Shown piece after piece: positions 10,870-24,200 of a stretch of DNA of 64,000 nucleotides. This DNA comes from Schistocephalus solidus (Eukaryota > Platyhelminthes > Cestoda > Diphyllobothriidea > Diphyllobothriidae), in contig WEDG01000388.1 of the NCBI GenBank assembly GCA_017591395.1, positions 1 through 64,000 on the forward strand, given 5' to 3'. Position 1 is the first letter of the stretch. The number at the start of each line of letters is the position of its first letter. The notes beneath the pieces are model-generated. The model worked only from the letters and a program-made list of their open reading frames with translations. It searched no databases and was not told where the DNA came from. Both the position numbers and the translations under genes were made by a program.

Positions 10870-13150
10870 CGAAAAGGTGAGTTCCAAGAAGTAGTCGCAA
10901 AGGGGTAGACATGATCACTGGAAGAAGCGCTTTATTAGCCTGAAGTTTCGGATTCTCACTCGAAACCATCATCAGAGACAGAGTCAGATAAGGGTAATGG
11001 ATCGCCCAGGTTTTGCAGCATTTATAGGATGTAGTTGCTAAGCCACTATATGCCTATTACAATTGGCAGCTCCCGAGGGCGTCGCAGATAATTGCACGTG
11101 CTGTGATAATTACCCGACCGGCCAGCTGTTGCAGTATGCAGTTACCATGTCGTTACTGTGCTCCAGCGTGCTTGTCAATATTATCGCTTCTCACGCTCAC
11201 CGCACATAGTTGCATGTGGTGCGATGATGGCCCTCAGTCGAGTTGTTGACTGCCGGATTTCGTCATCTCGTTGAGCTTTTTGGCTCGCCGACATTGGCGC
11301 CAGGAACAGTGGCCATCCGCGCGTTCTCCGCGTAGCTAACGTTTTTGCCCAAACAAAGTCTCAGCACCGAATATGGAGCAGGCAGGTCGTTCCACTTATT
11401 GACTGAGGTCCGGAAGACCATGATTCAAACAGTTCGCGGCTCGCGTGGTTGTCGCCTCTAGCGAGAATGTTGGCTTCATGAAACTTGAATGTGTGGCCGC
11501 GTCCCGTAGATGAGCCGCGACTTGAGAGCTGACGTCGTTCCTCCTCGCTGCTGCTGCGTGCTCGGTAATCCGCATTTGGAATAGTCTTCCAGTTTCTCTG
11601 ACATAGTTGCTTAGTCCACACTGCATTAGACCCGATAAACGACCCCAGATGTTTTTTGCCGCGACATTGGGTCTTTTGGCCTCATGATCTGGCGCCTTCT
11701 GGTTGCCCCCGGTCTGTGTCTATCTCCAACGCCAAGGGGTGTGATAAGGCGGCTGACGGCTTCCGAGGCATTCTAAATGTAAGGAAGAGCTCGCCAAAAT
11801 TTGGAGCCGACCGGGTTTGGTCTCTTGTCTCGCTTGCATAGGCACTGGTTGCCGAAGTTGCGCGGATAGCCATTCGCTCTAAACACCCGTCGAAGGTATT
11901 GTAACTCAGCAACCTTGTCTTTCGGTTCACTGCAGTGTGTCTCCACACGCTGGTATAGTGCTCTTACGCAATTGCGTTTGTAGCTCATTGGCTGATTGCT
12001 TTGTAATTCAGTACTTGCGCCGTGTTTATCGCCTTCTTGAATACTTTGGTTTTTAGGCCACCACAATCTTTGCGGCAAAAGAGGACATCAAGAAAGGCCA
12101 GCTGGTTGTTTTCCTCTTCATCGTAAATTGTATGTCCGGGAAGATGGCGTTGAGATTTTGTTTGAATTCCAGCACCTGATCCCGTTCGATGACGACGAAG
12201 GTGTCATGCACATACCGAGCCTAGAATTTTGCTATGTGGTGTCAGAAAACCAGCGACTCCAATCGTTGTAGGATGGCCCCAGCTATGAGTCCCGAAATCG
12301 GCGACCCATTGGCGTGTCTTTCGCCTGCTCGTAGATTGTTCCATCAAACGTGAAACACGTCTTAAGACAGAACTTCAGGAGTTGGAGGATTTGGGTGTGT
12401 CTGAGGCGATTCTCGGGCCCATCGTATTTGTCTTGAAGGAGTAGTTCGATGGTCTCGACTGCCAGGTCCTGCGGAATAAAAGTAAAAAGGGACGTGACAT
12501 CAAAAGGTACCATGATGTCGCTTGACAGGAGGCTTACCCCTTTAATTTCTCCAAAAATTGTGTTGATGAACTGACGGTAGTGTCTGAATTAGCGGTCAGG
12601 AATTTGAGACGCCGAAACCGCCACTTAACAATCCGTAATTTGGAGTACCTTTGAGTGATACGATGGGCCGGAGGGGAAGGTCTTCTTTGTGCACTTTAGG
12701 AAGGCCATAGAATCGGGCCAAGGCCGTGTCCTGGGCTCCCGCCATGCGGCGGTCAACCGACAATATTGCGCCTAAGTTTTACAATGCCCACAGCGTCGCA
12801 TTGATTTCACGGACCAGCATTTTTACGGGGTTGGTTGCACAAAGGACTGGTGGTCCTCCAGTAAACCTTTGGCTTTCTGAAGGTAGGCTGTCCTGCCCCA
12901 AACGGCCGTGGAACGTCCCTTTGTCCGCCGGCAAGATAACGAGTTCTTTGTCGACCTTGAGTTCCCTTAGTACAGCACGTTGGACCTTGGATAGCACTTC
13001 GCGTGGCCTTTGAGCTATGAGAAGTGACTCAGGGGGGGGGGCTGGTTTTTTCGGGATAAACATGAAGGCCTGTGCTCTGAGTATTCTGCTCGGGCTGTTT
13101 AAAGCATGTAGCAACAGCCATGATCTGCTTCGGACCTCGCTGTCCGACGA
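10870..13150 (-). mobile_element. Penelope-like retroelement P1 (degenerate)
   Basis: On the minus strand the order is: an N-terminal region with LPADKG (about 12.95 kb); RT blocks with RFYGLPKVHK and PLRPIVS (about 12.65-12.72 kb), then FDVTSLFT and a TIYEQAKDTPMG block (12.28-12.51 kb); the YxDD box, which reads RYVHDTFVV (about 12.19-12.22 kb); a post-RT linker (11.77-12.08 kb); and a GIY-YIG-type endonuclease (11.36-11.63 kb) with YVRETGR and RITEH. Several frameshifts and stops separate these pieces, and the first Asp of YVDD is His, so it cannot be active. A 3' tail with a hammerhead-like core lies at 10.93-10.99 kb. It is antisense to the transporter gene and ends about 150 bp before that gene's first visible exon. 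Confidence 0.9.
10937..10986 (-). ncRNA. hammerhead-ribozyme-like motif (PLE tail, copy b)
   Basis: The minus strand reads CTGATGA (10975-10969), a hairpin with GG(T)TTC and GAATCC arms around GAGTGA, then GAAACTTC and AGGC(T)AATAAAG. Copy a has GTC where this has TTC, so the cleavage triplet here is altered to UUC. Its place downstream of the GIY-YIG region of P1 fits the family, in which ribozymes lie in the terminal repeats. Probably inactive or weak. Confidence 0.4.
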
Positions 13151-13298
13151 CTGACCTAGCCACTAGTCCATCACCGAATGCATCACAGTGGCGCCGAAAA
13201 TTGGGCTATCCCTTATATTAATGCGTGTATTCTTTGGCTTTCCACATCTGTTGGCCTACCCTCCGCTCCTTTTTCCTCCTTTTTCAACTCACTTGTAG

Positions 13299-13520
13299 AC
13301 CTGTGGACTTGGACTTCTAATAGGAAGCATGGGCGCCAAGCGTGCCATCATTGTGGGTTTGGTCTTCGAGGTCTGCCAACTGGCCATGTTCGGATTTTCT
13401 AGTTCTGCGTGGATCCTCTGGACGGCCGGTGGCGTAGCTGGTCTCGGCACCATTACCTACCCAGCACTGAGTGCCTTCCTCTCTAATCATGCCAACTCTG
13501 ACCAACAGGGTCTCGCCCAG
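13299..13520 (+). CDS. MFSD14: transporter exon A
   Basis: Pyrimidine-rich acceptor ending TTGTAG at 13298 and donor CAG|GTAGGC at 13520/13521. The 74 codons, phase 0 at both ends, encode two hydrophobic segments separated by a short loop ([17 protein letters not shown]..., then ILWTAGG...[11 protein letters not shown]) and end in SDQQGLAQ, strongly conserved in MFSD14 proteins. Confidence 0.85.
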
Positions 13521-16500
13521 GTAGGCACTATCTTCTTCTTTTCTTCTTCTCCTTCTCCTTCTACTCCTCCTATTTCACAATAAATCATCTGCCCTCCATC
13601 GTGCTGTGCGTAAATTACGATGGAAATGACCATTTATTATTATTTTTTTGTCGCCTTCAGCTTCATACCGGGATAGGGAAGGCCGGGGGTTTGAACCCGG
13701 GTTTATTTTATTGGCCTTCCTTTTGAGGCATACATAGCGATGATTAAGCAGTCGTCGAATTATGTCGTCTGGTAAAGGCAGCTGAGATTTGAGTAGCCGC
13801 TTTCGGCTCATTTGACTTTATAAGTTAGACATTATCTGAGTGAAAATTTCCGGGACTTGAATCCGTTCATGGTTGCTTCAAAGTCTTATACTCTGTCGAG
13901 GATAAAATGGGACACCTGCTTTTTTTCTCCTAACTGGACGACCCCTTCACTCGCCAAACGCGACTCGTGCTTTTCAAACCAGTGAAAATCGTGCCTTCTT
14001 TCTCAGTCCAGTCACCTTGTGTAACGGGATATTTGCAGCCATCCTATGCTATATTAATTCGGTAATGTTTTGATTCCGTAACCACTTTGTTCCGATAAGG
14101 CTAGGAAAATAGGAACCTGCCCTGCAATACAGGGGGGCCTTGTGCTAAATTCCAAGGAGATTTGAGCCAGTATTTAGGGTTGAGCAAGGCTTTACGGTGG
14201 GGTTAGGATTAGAAAACAGAAATATATACCCTTCCTGCAATTTATCGCATTACCACCGTTATTCTCGGAGGGTGGAGGCTTCCTATTCCCATGTCGTACC
14301 GCCTTTTGCTATCTCAGCCGCGTGCGTTCACTCCTTGGATTAGGTTATACGACAATGAGGGTCTACGTACTAGCTCGCAACTGCAACACCCTACAGGAAT
14401 CCAGGGGTTGACTGTGTCACGTGTTGCATTTCGAGCTATTTTGTCTTCACGCGGGCTCCGTTACCTTTGAGTGTGTAATGGTCAGTTCTATATCTCACAT
14501 TGGTCTCGTAACTGGCGCTTTTCAAGTACAGACCGGATCGATTAGCAGTACGTTTTAGGCAAACTTCTACTTCGGAACAGCGTACGTCACTAAAACCCCA
14601 CAGGGCATTTTATTGATCCACAGAAAATTGGGGCAATGTGCAGGCTGTCCACAGGACGGCCACTCGGGGCCTGTGCACGTGCTTCCGTTATTTAGCATGC
14701 CGACATATATGGATAATCTAAGTCGTCCGCATAATCGGTGGTGTATAGGTGCTCTTTTTCTGGACATTGAGTTGGGCACTCGGTGTTACTGGTGTCTGAG
14801 CCTCAGGTGGTTCTCTTGTGAGGCCTTACTTGAGAAATATGATGAGGATGACTTATATGGCTCCATAAACAGAATACGATGGCAGGAGCCGCTGTAATAG
14901 AGGTGTCTTTGCGCCATATCCCAGGTGAAATAGGGTTAGATATATGATTACGGGTAAGTTTAGGGTTCGGTTAGGGTCAAATTTAGGGTTAGTGCTATCT
15001 CTTAGGTCAGAGTTTAGGGTAAGGTTCGAGTTATGAGTAAGACTACGGCAGACAAAATTTGCCGGAAAAGACAAAGGAGACAGGAGTGACCATTTATGGC
15101 TCGTTGGCTGTCATCAGCCAGTTATACTCAACCCCAAGGTGGTGGCCCACCCGAGACTCGAACCCGCGACCTCTTCTCGTGTTCTATTTAGGAGGCCATA
15201 TAAGTCATCCTTACCTGAAATAGTTCTGACTTACTAGTCGGTCCGATTTCGTTCAGACGTTCCTGTGCTTTTATAATTCGCCTCCTCGTCTGCTCTGAGG
15301 AAAAACGATGCATGTGTGTACACTGTATGTGCTCGTGTTTACGACTGTAGCCGTGACAGCCCCTGTCGTTGGTATGACGCCTACGGTGAATTGATGAGCG
15401 TCTCGGCGTCCTCGCTTCGGCAAAAAACTACACTATGCAGATGACCTCCGACCCTGGCTGTCTGACAGATGGCAGCGTTAGTCAGATAGACATTTGCAAA
15501 TTGTCACTTGTATCCACCATTTCCAGTCAAATATTTTTTCATTAATGATCCCCAGCCAGTAAAGGGTGACTTTAAGCTCTGTCTGCGCCGTTTACCACAC
15601 CGCTCACCTCACCCGTTTATCGTCTTTGTAAACGTAGCCTGTTACCACCTGGTCGAGCTTTGTCAATCAGCCTATCGACTGTCATGTTATCATCTAATGC
15701 TTCTTCACCAAGGTGCATTCTTGCCTGCAATATTTATCGGCGGACAACTTTAAAACTTCTGCGTCCCCGCAGCGCGAGTGTACCCTCCACGGTCGCTTTA
15801 GTGAGAGAAGGAGAGCGAGAGTTCGCATGAGGTTACGGATAAGTATATTATGTAGAAAAGACATCTGCGAAAGCGTGGAAAACAGGAATGGTCATTTTCA
15901 GCAGCCAGCCATTTGCCAACCGCAGATACGGGCGAACCGAGGTGCTCATCGATCGCGTTACGGAACTTGCTCACCCTGAATCTCAATTTAGAGCCCTCGC
16001 GGGCAGTCGCATAGGGATCAGGAATATATGCTTAACCAAGGGAGACTGAAACGGTCATTTCTAGCTTATTAGTCATCATCAGCCAGCCAGCCATACCCAT
16101 ACCCGACTCTGGGGTATAATGAAAGTAATAGGCCCTTCTGTAATCAGTTTCCTGAACGGCTATAGGTGGTTGTGGGTTTGTAGCGTCAGCAAAAATAAAC
16201 GGATTGCCCGGTTTTGACGGTAGAGCTTCAGGGTACCCCAACAATTCGCTTTTAGAGTCGCCTCTGTGTTGAATGCGCGTCACAGTAGGGATGCCTATTT
16301 ACTGTCTGCCTTTTCTGCGAATTTCAGGGCCTTCTCACCGGTATCAGAGGTCTGTGTGGGGGCCTTGGACCTGCCCTCTACGGCTTCATCTTCTTCATAT
16401 TCCAGGTCAGTCTCACTCTCACCTCTTTCGCTTCACGTCTTCCATCCAGTTTTATTAATTTTTCTCCTAAAGCACAATTATACTAAAAACAGTAGCCGTA

Positions 16501-16746
16501 GTGGTTGGTAGTAGTTAGCTGTTGCAGTAGTATTAGTAGTAGTAGTACTTAGTACTAGTAGTCCGTAGTAGTTAGCTGTACTAGAATTCAAAAGTTGTAA
16601 TAGTAATTTAGTTGTAGTAATGGTAGTAGTAGCATCTCGCACCATTAGCAATATTTTCGGCTGCCACCGTGCAGCAGTCAACATAGCATCTTCACAGCAG
16701 CCAGACATAGCAGCAGCAGTAGCAGTAGCAGCAGCAGCAGTCAGCA

Positions 16747-16784
<38 letters not shown>

Positions 16785-16846
16785 CCAGTAGCAGCAGAGC
16801 AGCTAGCAGTAGCAGTAGCAGTAGCAGCAGCAGCAGCAGTAGCAGC

Positions 16847-16929
<83 letters not shown>

Positions 16930-19900
16930 GAGCAGCAGTAGTACTAATGGTAGTAAGAGTAATAGTATTAGTAACAGTAGCAGTAATTAGTAGTAGTGAT
17001 AATAATAAAAATAGTAGGAGCATTATTTAGTAGTGGTAGTAGTTAGTAATGGTAGTCCCGAGTAGTTAGCTGTAGAAGTGATAGTAGCCAGTAGTAGTAA
17101 TATTGGTTTTACTATTAGTATTGGTAGTAGAAGTATGTAGTAATCAAAAGTTAGGAACCAATGAACATCTTGAAAATTTTTTACATACGGAATAGTTTGC
17201 GTCCTGTAAAATCCATCAAAGTCTTACTTGGCCTTGTTGGTGCCATGCAATAATCCTTAAATTTGCATAAGCATGTTAGGCTCTTCTTTCATGTCGCTTC
17301 TGATGCCGTCACATACAGTTATTCGTTTAACTGGTTTTGGGTACAGTTTTTCCAGTCCGCTTTCCCTCCTAGCCAGTTTTTGAGAACAGATGAAATTTCC
17401 GTACTGCCTCAGGAATCTGTTTCCTAAACTGAGAATGTGATTAGAATATATCAGAGTTCGGCCTATGGAAGGAGTTGTAGGAGATTACCGAGACTGTCAC
17501 TTTCGTTAAGTGTTGAGCAAGTGGGCTTTAAGACTTGTTAAAGCCTTAGGCAGCTTTGGGATGATAACCTTGATGGGGTTCGTCCTACGTGAGCGTGTCT
17601 GTCTGTTTCCAAAGTCCCATGTACAACTGGCGCACTTCCATAGTCAATTGTCCCATTATTGTCGTCGGAGAAAGCTTAGTGGTAGGATGCTGAGTCGGTG
17701 ACCAACTGACTCCTCGACGAGAGAATGTAAACCAGCGTTTTTTAATAGGCATTGGAGATATCAGCAACTTTCGGAAGCTAAATTTTATTCTGTTTAACCA
17801 ATGTCGTTTAACCGAAGGCTTCAGGTCCTCCAAACATCTGCCGCAACGAATTAAAAAAATCAGTGTAGATCATGAGATATCAGCCATTTCCTCATTTATG
17901 TAGTCGCTAACATTATAGTCTCGGGGTATGTGGGCTCTGTGGAAGTTCAAGAACTTTTAACTGTCGAAACGAAGCTTACTGTCACCTTTAATTTAGAGCT
18001 CCTGTGTGCTTCCATCCTCCAAAACTAGACGGCAACAACAACAAGGCATTTATTTTGCCACATGCGCGGCTGCCTGCTGGCTATATGCCTGACTCTGGAA
18101 TCCGGATTTATTCGGCCTCTACTTTCTTTGGCCTTCCGACTTGTCCTGCCGATTTTCCAACCTCTGGGAGTCTTTCTAGGTTTTGCCAGAACGGGTGTTT
18201 GTAAGTAAGATCGCCGGTACTTTTGGTTCCAGTTGAAACGTGTGCCATCCTAGCCCAATGCAACTCGCTTTTTGGTCGCATAGCATGAAGTCTGTCGCGT
18301 GTACGTAAGCTAGCGTACTGTCCGGTTACCCTACTTGTTTAGGTGTAGGCAACAATCCTGTCACTCCCTTTGTTCGAACCATTGACAAAATGTACTGTAC
18401 GTTGTCGTTGTTGATGTCGGCTGGCGATCCCGCCGCGATTCGAAGCATACCCCGACAGCAGCGTCATTCCCACACCAAAAGACTGACAAAAAAATATTCA
18501 GCCTCCACCCCCCCCCCTCCATCCCCCTAACTGAACAGTGTAGTCTGAGCAAGACGTCTCACATGAGGTCCACCCGAATACCGCTTGGAGGAGACTAATG
18601 ATTTCGAGGGCATCATTTTTGTCCCTGTAAAGAGTTGCACACACGCTTCGTCGAGGTTTTTTGCGTCGCTGAATCAAAGGTAGGGTGGTTAGGCATCCCA
18701 AGTGCCGGACTAGTGTGGATCTTGTGCGAGCGCGGACTTGCAACTGTTAGGCGAATCACCTGTTTGCATGTATCAATAACTATTCGCGTAACTCATAGCC
18801 TAGACGTTCAGATAGGTGCCATCGCGTGAAGGCATGTTAATTATTGTCCACGGACAACTCTGGTATTCTTTTGGCTGAAAAATACTGGCTCATTTCGGAA
18901 ACAAACATATATTCTTGAAAAATTTAATACTGCATATGTTAAAATTAGTCAAAGTTTGATCCCTGAACAACTTTGTATCTGCCATCGATGGACAAGATCA
19001 TTTATGCTTCGTTAAAACAAAAGCCCTAGCTTTGATGCTAAGAAATCTTTGGATCCAGCTTCAACCTCATTTTTGTTCTTGAAAGCTTGGTTGCTTAAAA
19101 AGTCTCCAGAGGTTTGAAAAAGTGATAGTCAGTGGGTTAAAGATCTGGAGATCCGGTAAACTTTCGTATTTCGTGTCATTAAGTTTTTGTGTTGCTATGC
19201 CGACAGCATGTGGTCGTGCGTATTCGTGGAGCAAAATTAGGCCACGTCGATTCACTAATGCAGGTCTCAGTTGTCTGAAGTGAAACTACATTTGATCGAG
19301 TTGCTTGCAGTTAATCTCTGCTCTTATCCTCTTAGTAGCCTCGAGAGAGCTGTAATGGACAGCACTTTATAACAAGCCACCAGACTGTCGCCACAATCTT
19401 CTGCTGATGAAACTTATGCTTCGGGAAATATTTAGGGGCTTCGTCACGATCAAGCCATTGCCCCGGTCGCTTAAGATTATCATCAAGGACCCACTTTTAA
19501 CCAACCGTGACTTTCCGATCACGAAATGGCATTTCGAAAATCGCCTTCGTACTGTCCGATCACTTGTGGATCCCTCTTTCCATGCTCTGCTGATACTGGG
19601 AGCTGTTTTGGAGGCATTTTAAACTCCTGCGAGAAAAGTACATGCATTTATTCTTTTTCCATTTCAGTTATTAAGGGCTGATATTTTCTTCGAAATTGTA
19701 TTCTGAAAGAAATTCTAGAAAAATTATAAAAGAGTACACATCAAGCATTAAATATTTTAACTTTTGTATAAAACACTGCAAAAATAGAAATTACGTTAAC
19801 TATTTAAAACTCGGTGAAAAATTCGACCAGCATCCGATTTCTAAAAAAAGTGATCTCTTTATCCCGTGAGGCACCTCCCTCCCTATGTGTTCTTTCCGAC

Positions 19901-21168
19901 TTGGGTGTAAAAGAGCAGACCTCTGTAATTAACCCCCACACGTCAGAAGCATACCATTTGCGGATTGACTTAGCCTTTCGGTCAGTAGATTGGGTGGTGT
20001 TTTTATGGTCTACGTCAAAACTTTTGCAACCACATGACCGCTGACGTCCCCAATAGTGGCCTCGCCGCCGCAGACAAGTTTGCTTACCTGGAAAATATTT
20101 GAAATTCATGGTGTTGGTGCCGTAGCCTTCCAAACTGCCACCCTGTTATTAGCGGAAGAACATTACCGAGTAGGACGAAGAAGACTTGAGTGAGAATTTC
20201 TGGCTTATTAGCCGTCATCAGTCAGCCATACCCAACCCAGGTGATACATTATTCACACTTTGCATTGTCTGCCCGATTGTGATTGTTGTGTTATTGGCGG
20301 TTTCGGTCTGATTTGAACCCTGGCTCTGATAACAGATAAATTTGCACGCCGTGTGACACGTCTTCTCACGTGACCAAGGAATGTCTCAGAAGAACTAGGC
20401 AAAACGTACTTAACTTTGGAAAATTAAGACCACATTCTAGATGGCTAAATACCGTTTGTGACAGACATATGCCTTAAAGAGCGTATTTACCACCCTGCCA
20501 CACGCATACTTCGCCAATGTTTTTTGAGCCCATTGGATCGAAGGTAGAGTGACGGTGCGTCGAAAATGCCGAACAGGTATGGATCACGTGCGAACTTCAT
20601 ATTGCTTGCCCGGTCGACGCCCTTTTGGAGCTTATCATGCTTGTCCCCGTCAAAGGCAATGTCTTTCACCACTGGCTGAGTGAGGGCGCAGTGTTGACTT
20701 AAACCTGAAACGAATGACCATGAAGAAGGCTTGCTCTGCATCTACCTCCTTCCCTCTCTCTCTTCCCGTGCCTGCTACGCTCTGGTGGCAGGACAAAGTC
20801 CAATCGACAGGAGTTGCCCGTCTACCTGTCTGGTCGGGGATTAGTGCTTAGCACTAGTCTGAAGGGAGGGAGCCTTGGACCCCGTATCGAGGAGCGTTTC
20901 CCCAGAGGCCAGATTTGGAAGGAGCCATAATTGGCGAAACAACGCCTCTTATCTAAGGTTTCGGGTAGCATCCCTTTCTAATTTGTTTATTTACCTTCTC
21001 CTAATGGAGGCCTTCGTGCTATTTGTTCGCCCGCTCCGCAGGTGGACCTCAGTGTCCGACCGTCCAATGAATCCATCCTGGGTGGTCTTCCTCCGCCTCA
21101 ACCGCAGATCAACAAGGACTTGGCGCCCTCCTTCCAGCAGCGTCTGAAATTCCTACATGAGGTATGTA

Positions 21169-21219
<51 letters not shown>

Positions 21220-24200
21220 ATTCACTCACACTCTCTTACCTGCGCCCCGCCCGCCTTTTTTGTCTCAGGTTTTCTAATTTTGTGACTGTACTGCTAAGAG
21301 CTTCAGGGTTGGCTGTCTTTCCGGTACTATGAATCAACCTTTGTGAGTAAAGTGGGTTTGCGTCCATTCATGGGTTACGTCCTTTTTTAAGAATTTCTTG
21401 CCGGAGAACTGTCACAGTACTGATGCAATTTACCTGAAGGTGACGCTCCTCCCCAAACCTGGTTGCTTGTGGAAACACTCTGTTCACCATGATACTCCGA
21501 TTGAGTCGTCGCACAGTCACACGCAGTGCTAGCCACCGATAGGGGATCGAACCCTTTGGGATTAATAATAGTGTTTTAGTTAGTAGTCAAGAGGGACCAA
21601 ATGTTCAATGACCGCACAGTCTGTCTTCGCGTCCGACTGGGGTTTGAATGTGACTGGCTGACTAAATCCAGTAGGCCAGAATTGATGGCTCCTCTCCGTG
21701 TTTTCTTGGTTGACACTGTTCACTGATTAGAGAGCCTGGGTTCAGCCCCAGGTCTTCTAGGCCCGGAGTTGGAATATGACTGGCTGACGATGGCTGGTAG
21801 GTCAGAATTGGCCATTGCGATCTCCCATGCTATAGAAACCAGCTCGCTTGAACAATGACGGTGGGCATATAAACTTCTTTTTGCTGAAAATGTTGGCTGA
21901 CACTTTCTCTCTCTCTCTCTCCCTACCTTTCGATTGTGTTTGTTACTAGGGTCGTACAATAGTTTTATTTCCGGTTATTGGCGTCGCAAAATCATTCGTT
22001 GCCAATTATTCTGCTGCATACAAAAAAGTTCCTTTTCCTCTTCATATTGGAGCTTTTTTCGCTACGTTAGCTCCACTCTACGGTAATAATTGCAAAACAA
22101 AGTGATCGTATGAAGGCCAACTTTACTGAAAAGATGGATGCTCTACTATCCGCTTTTTAAATTACGCGTTACCAGGAAATGGGTGGCTCAAAGCTTAAAG
22201 TGGTCACTTGTGATGAGCCTTTTTCGCGACAACCTGCGTTATATTCGCAAATTGGTACACTTAAATAAATACTTTCCTTTAGGCCTTATTAATGCCTTTT
22301 ACGGATTTACAAATCTGACTTTTAAAATCGTTAAAACGTCTGGTTCTCTAAAAAAATTATGTCTGAGCAAATTATGTTTTACCGGAGTAAGGCAGACTAA
22401 TGAAATCTGTTTTACAGTATGACAAGTTCTGTTTTGTAAATCTCTGCAGTGTAGATTACTTTTTTTCTCATATTAAACAGGTACGCATGCGCAAAGTTGG
22501 TCTAGGACAGCTATTGAGATGGAAAAGTGTGAGAGATATTTGAATATTTTAGCCTCAGGCTTACACATGAAGCGAGCATATTTTGCTCATTCTATTGCTT
22601 AGCCCGACACCATGTTGACTAGTCGAAGTGTCGGCATCTGTATCTGTGTGAGGGAGAAGGGGTTATATCCGTATTTTTGAGGTTTTCTTACCCGTTTGCA
22701 ATCTCGCTCTCTCCCTCTTTAGTCTCTTCTCCCGGGTCCGCCCTTCGCCTTTGGTGCCATCCTTGCTCTGACAGCCATAATCACGGCCATCTTCCTGCCT
22801 GAGGATGCTCGCCTGTTGGCAGCTGGTCCCTCGCTGTATCACTGGGGGGACGCCGAGGAGAGGGCTCTCATTGTCAGCGCCCTCGAAGACAACGCGAATG
22901 ATGATGCTGATAATGATTGCATTCATGATGTTCAGGGGGCCGAGAATGCAACGTTTGTGGGATTTTATGACCGCCGACGGTATGCTCCTCAGTCTGTCCC
23001 AATATCTTGCTGATTTATTTTTTTAAATCCGTTGATTTTCTCACATCAGCTGGAGAACATTTAGAGAAGAGATGTTCTTCGACCCTGCCGGCTGTTACAA
23101 CCATATAAAGACGTACTTTTTTCCAATCGGAAGTAAAAAAAATCAGGTCCAATGTGTGCCCCACAGCATGGTGGCGACGGGATAGTGATTTGCACCTGTT
23201 TTAGTTTTTAGTCGTTGTAGACTTGCTCGGAATCTTCTGCATTCTTTCCTCCTCCGCCACCTGGGCCCGGTGTCATGATCAAATCAAGAAAACCGAAGGC
23301 GGCGGAGTGCGCAGGTGACTGGCACAGCCGAAAACCGTCCCTAGGTGTGCCGTCACACCTAATTCGGCGGATCCCACGGGGTGGGAGTGTCATAAAGGCT
23401 GCATTCTGAAGGAGCCATTGTAGCCTGAGCTTCAGTCCACCAGTCGGCTTCTCCACACAAATACACACACTGGGCTGGTTACGAGGTCTCAGTCCAATCG
23501 TCAGTCGGCTATGCAGACTGAGAGCATATTTTTTGTGGTGTGGCGTGTGAGCATGTGAGGTGCAGAGGCTGATGAGGAGAGATATAGTGTTGTGGTTTAA
23601 CTGGCGTTGTTCTACCGCAGGTTTTCTTGGAGGCGCATGTGACCTAATAGGCCCGTGTGGTGTGTGAATGTGCGTTGGCAGTGCGGACAGTAATGTCGGG
23701 TGCAGCTGGTGTATGTTGGTTCTTCTGCCACTGGTTCGCCGGTCTCTGTGCGATGGATTTGCAAGTGACCGACCAGGCCGATGCGTGATGTGCATGTGCG
23801 GTGACAATGAGGACAAGAAAGGTCTGGAGGTGCTGATTCCGAGGTGGTTTGCTGCGAATACTGGTAGTCGAGCTCCTGTGAGGAATATGGGAAGTGTTGA
23901 TGGGTGCGCAAGATGTGCTGGCATCGCGGAGGATTCCGCTTTCGTGGATGCGCATGTGACCGATCAGGCCCATGTGATGAGTGAATGCGCGTGGGCAGTG
24001 AGGGCATTGGAGGCGGCAGTCTCTGCTGTGTCTTGGTGCTCCAGGTGCTAGTTTGCCGGTCTCTCAGCGATGAATTCGCAGGTGACCGACCACGCCGATG
24101 TGTGAGTTGCATGTGCGCTCGCGATGAAGACAGGTTAGTAGCGAGTCCCCATCGCTGGTACTGGGGGCGGAGTTGGTGGTGGAGGTAGCAGGTGGCAGGT

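Noticed and set aside
16478..17023. 181-codon minus-strand open frame, poly-Thr and poly-Cys
   Set aside because: It is the translation of the GTA/GCA microsatellite and has no other content.
23668..24188. Plus-strand frames of 67-127 codons
   Set aside because: They are antisense shadows of the LINE zinc-finger region on the minus strand.
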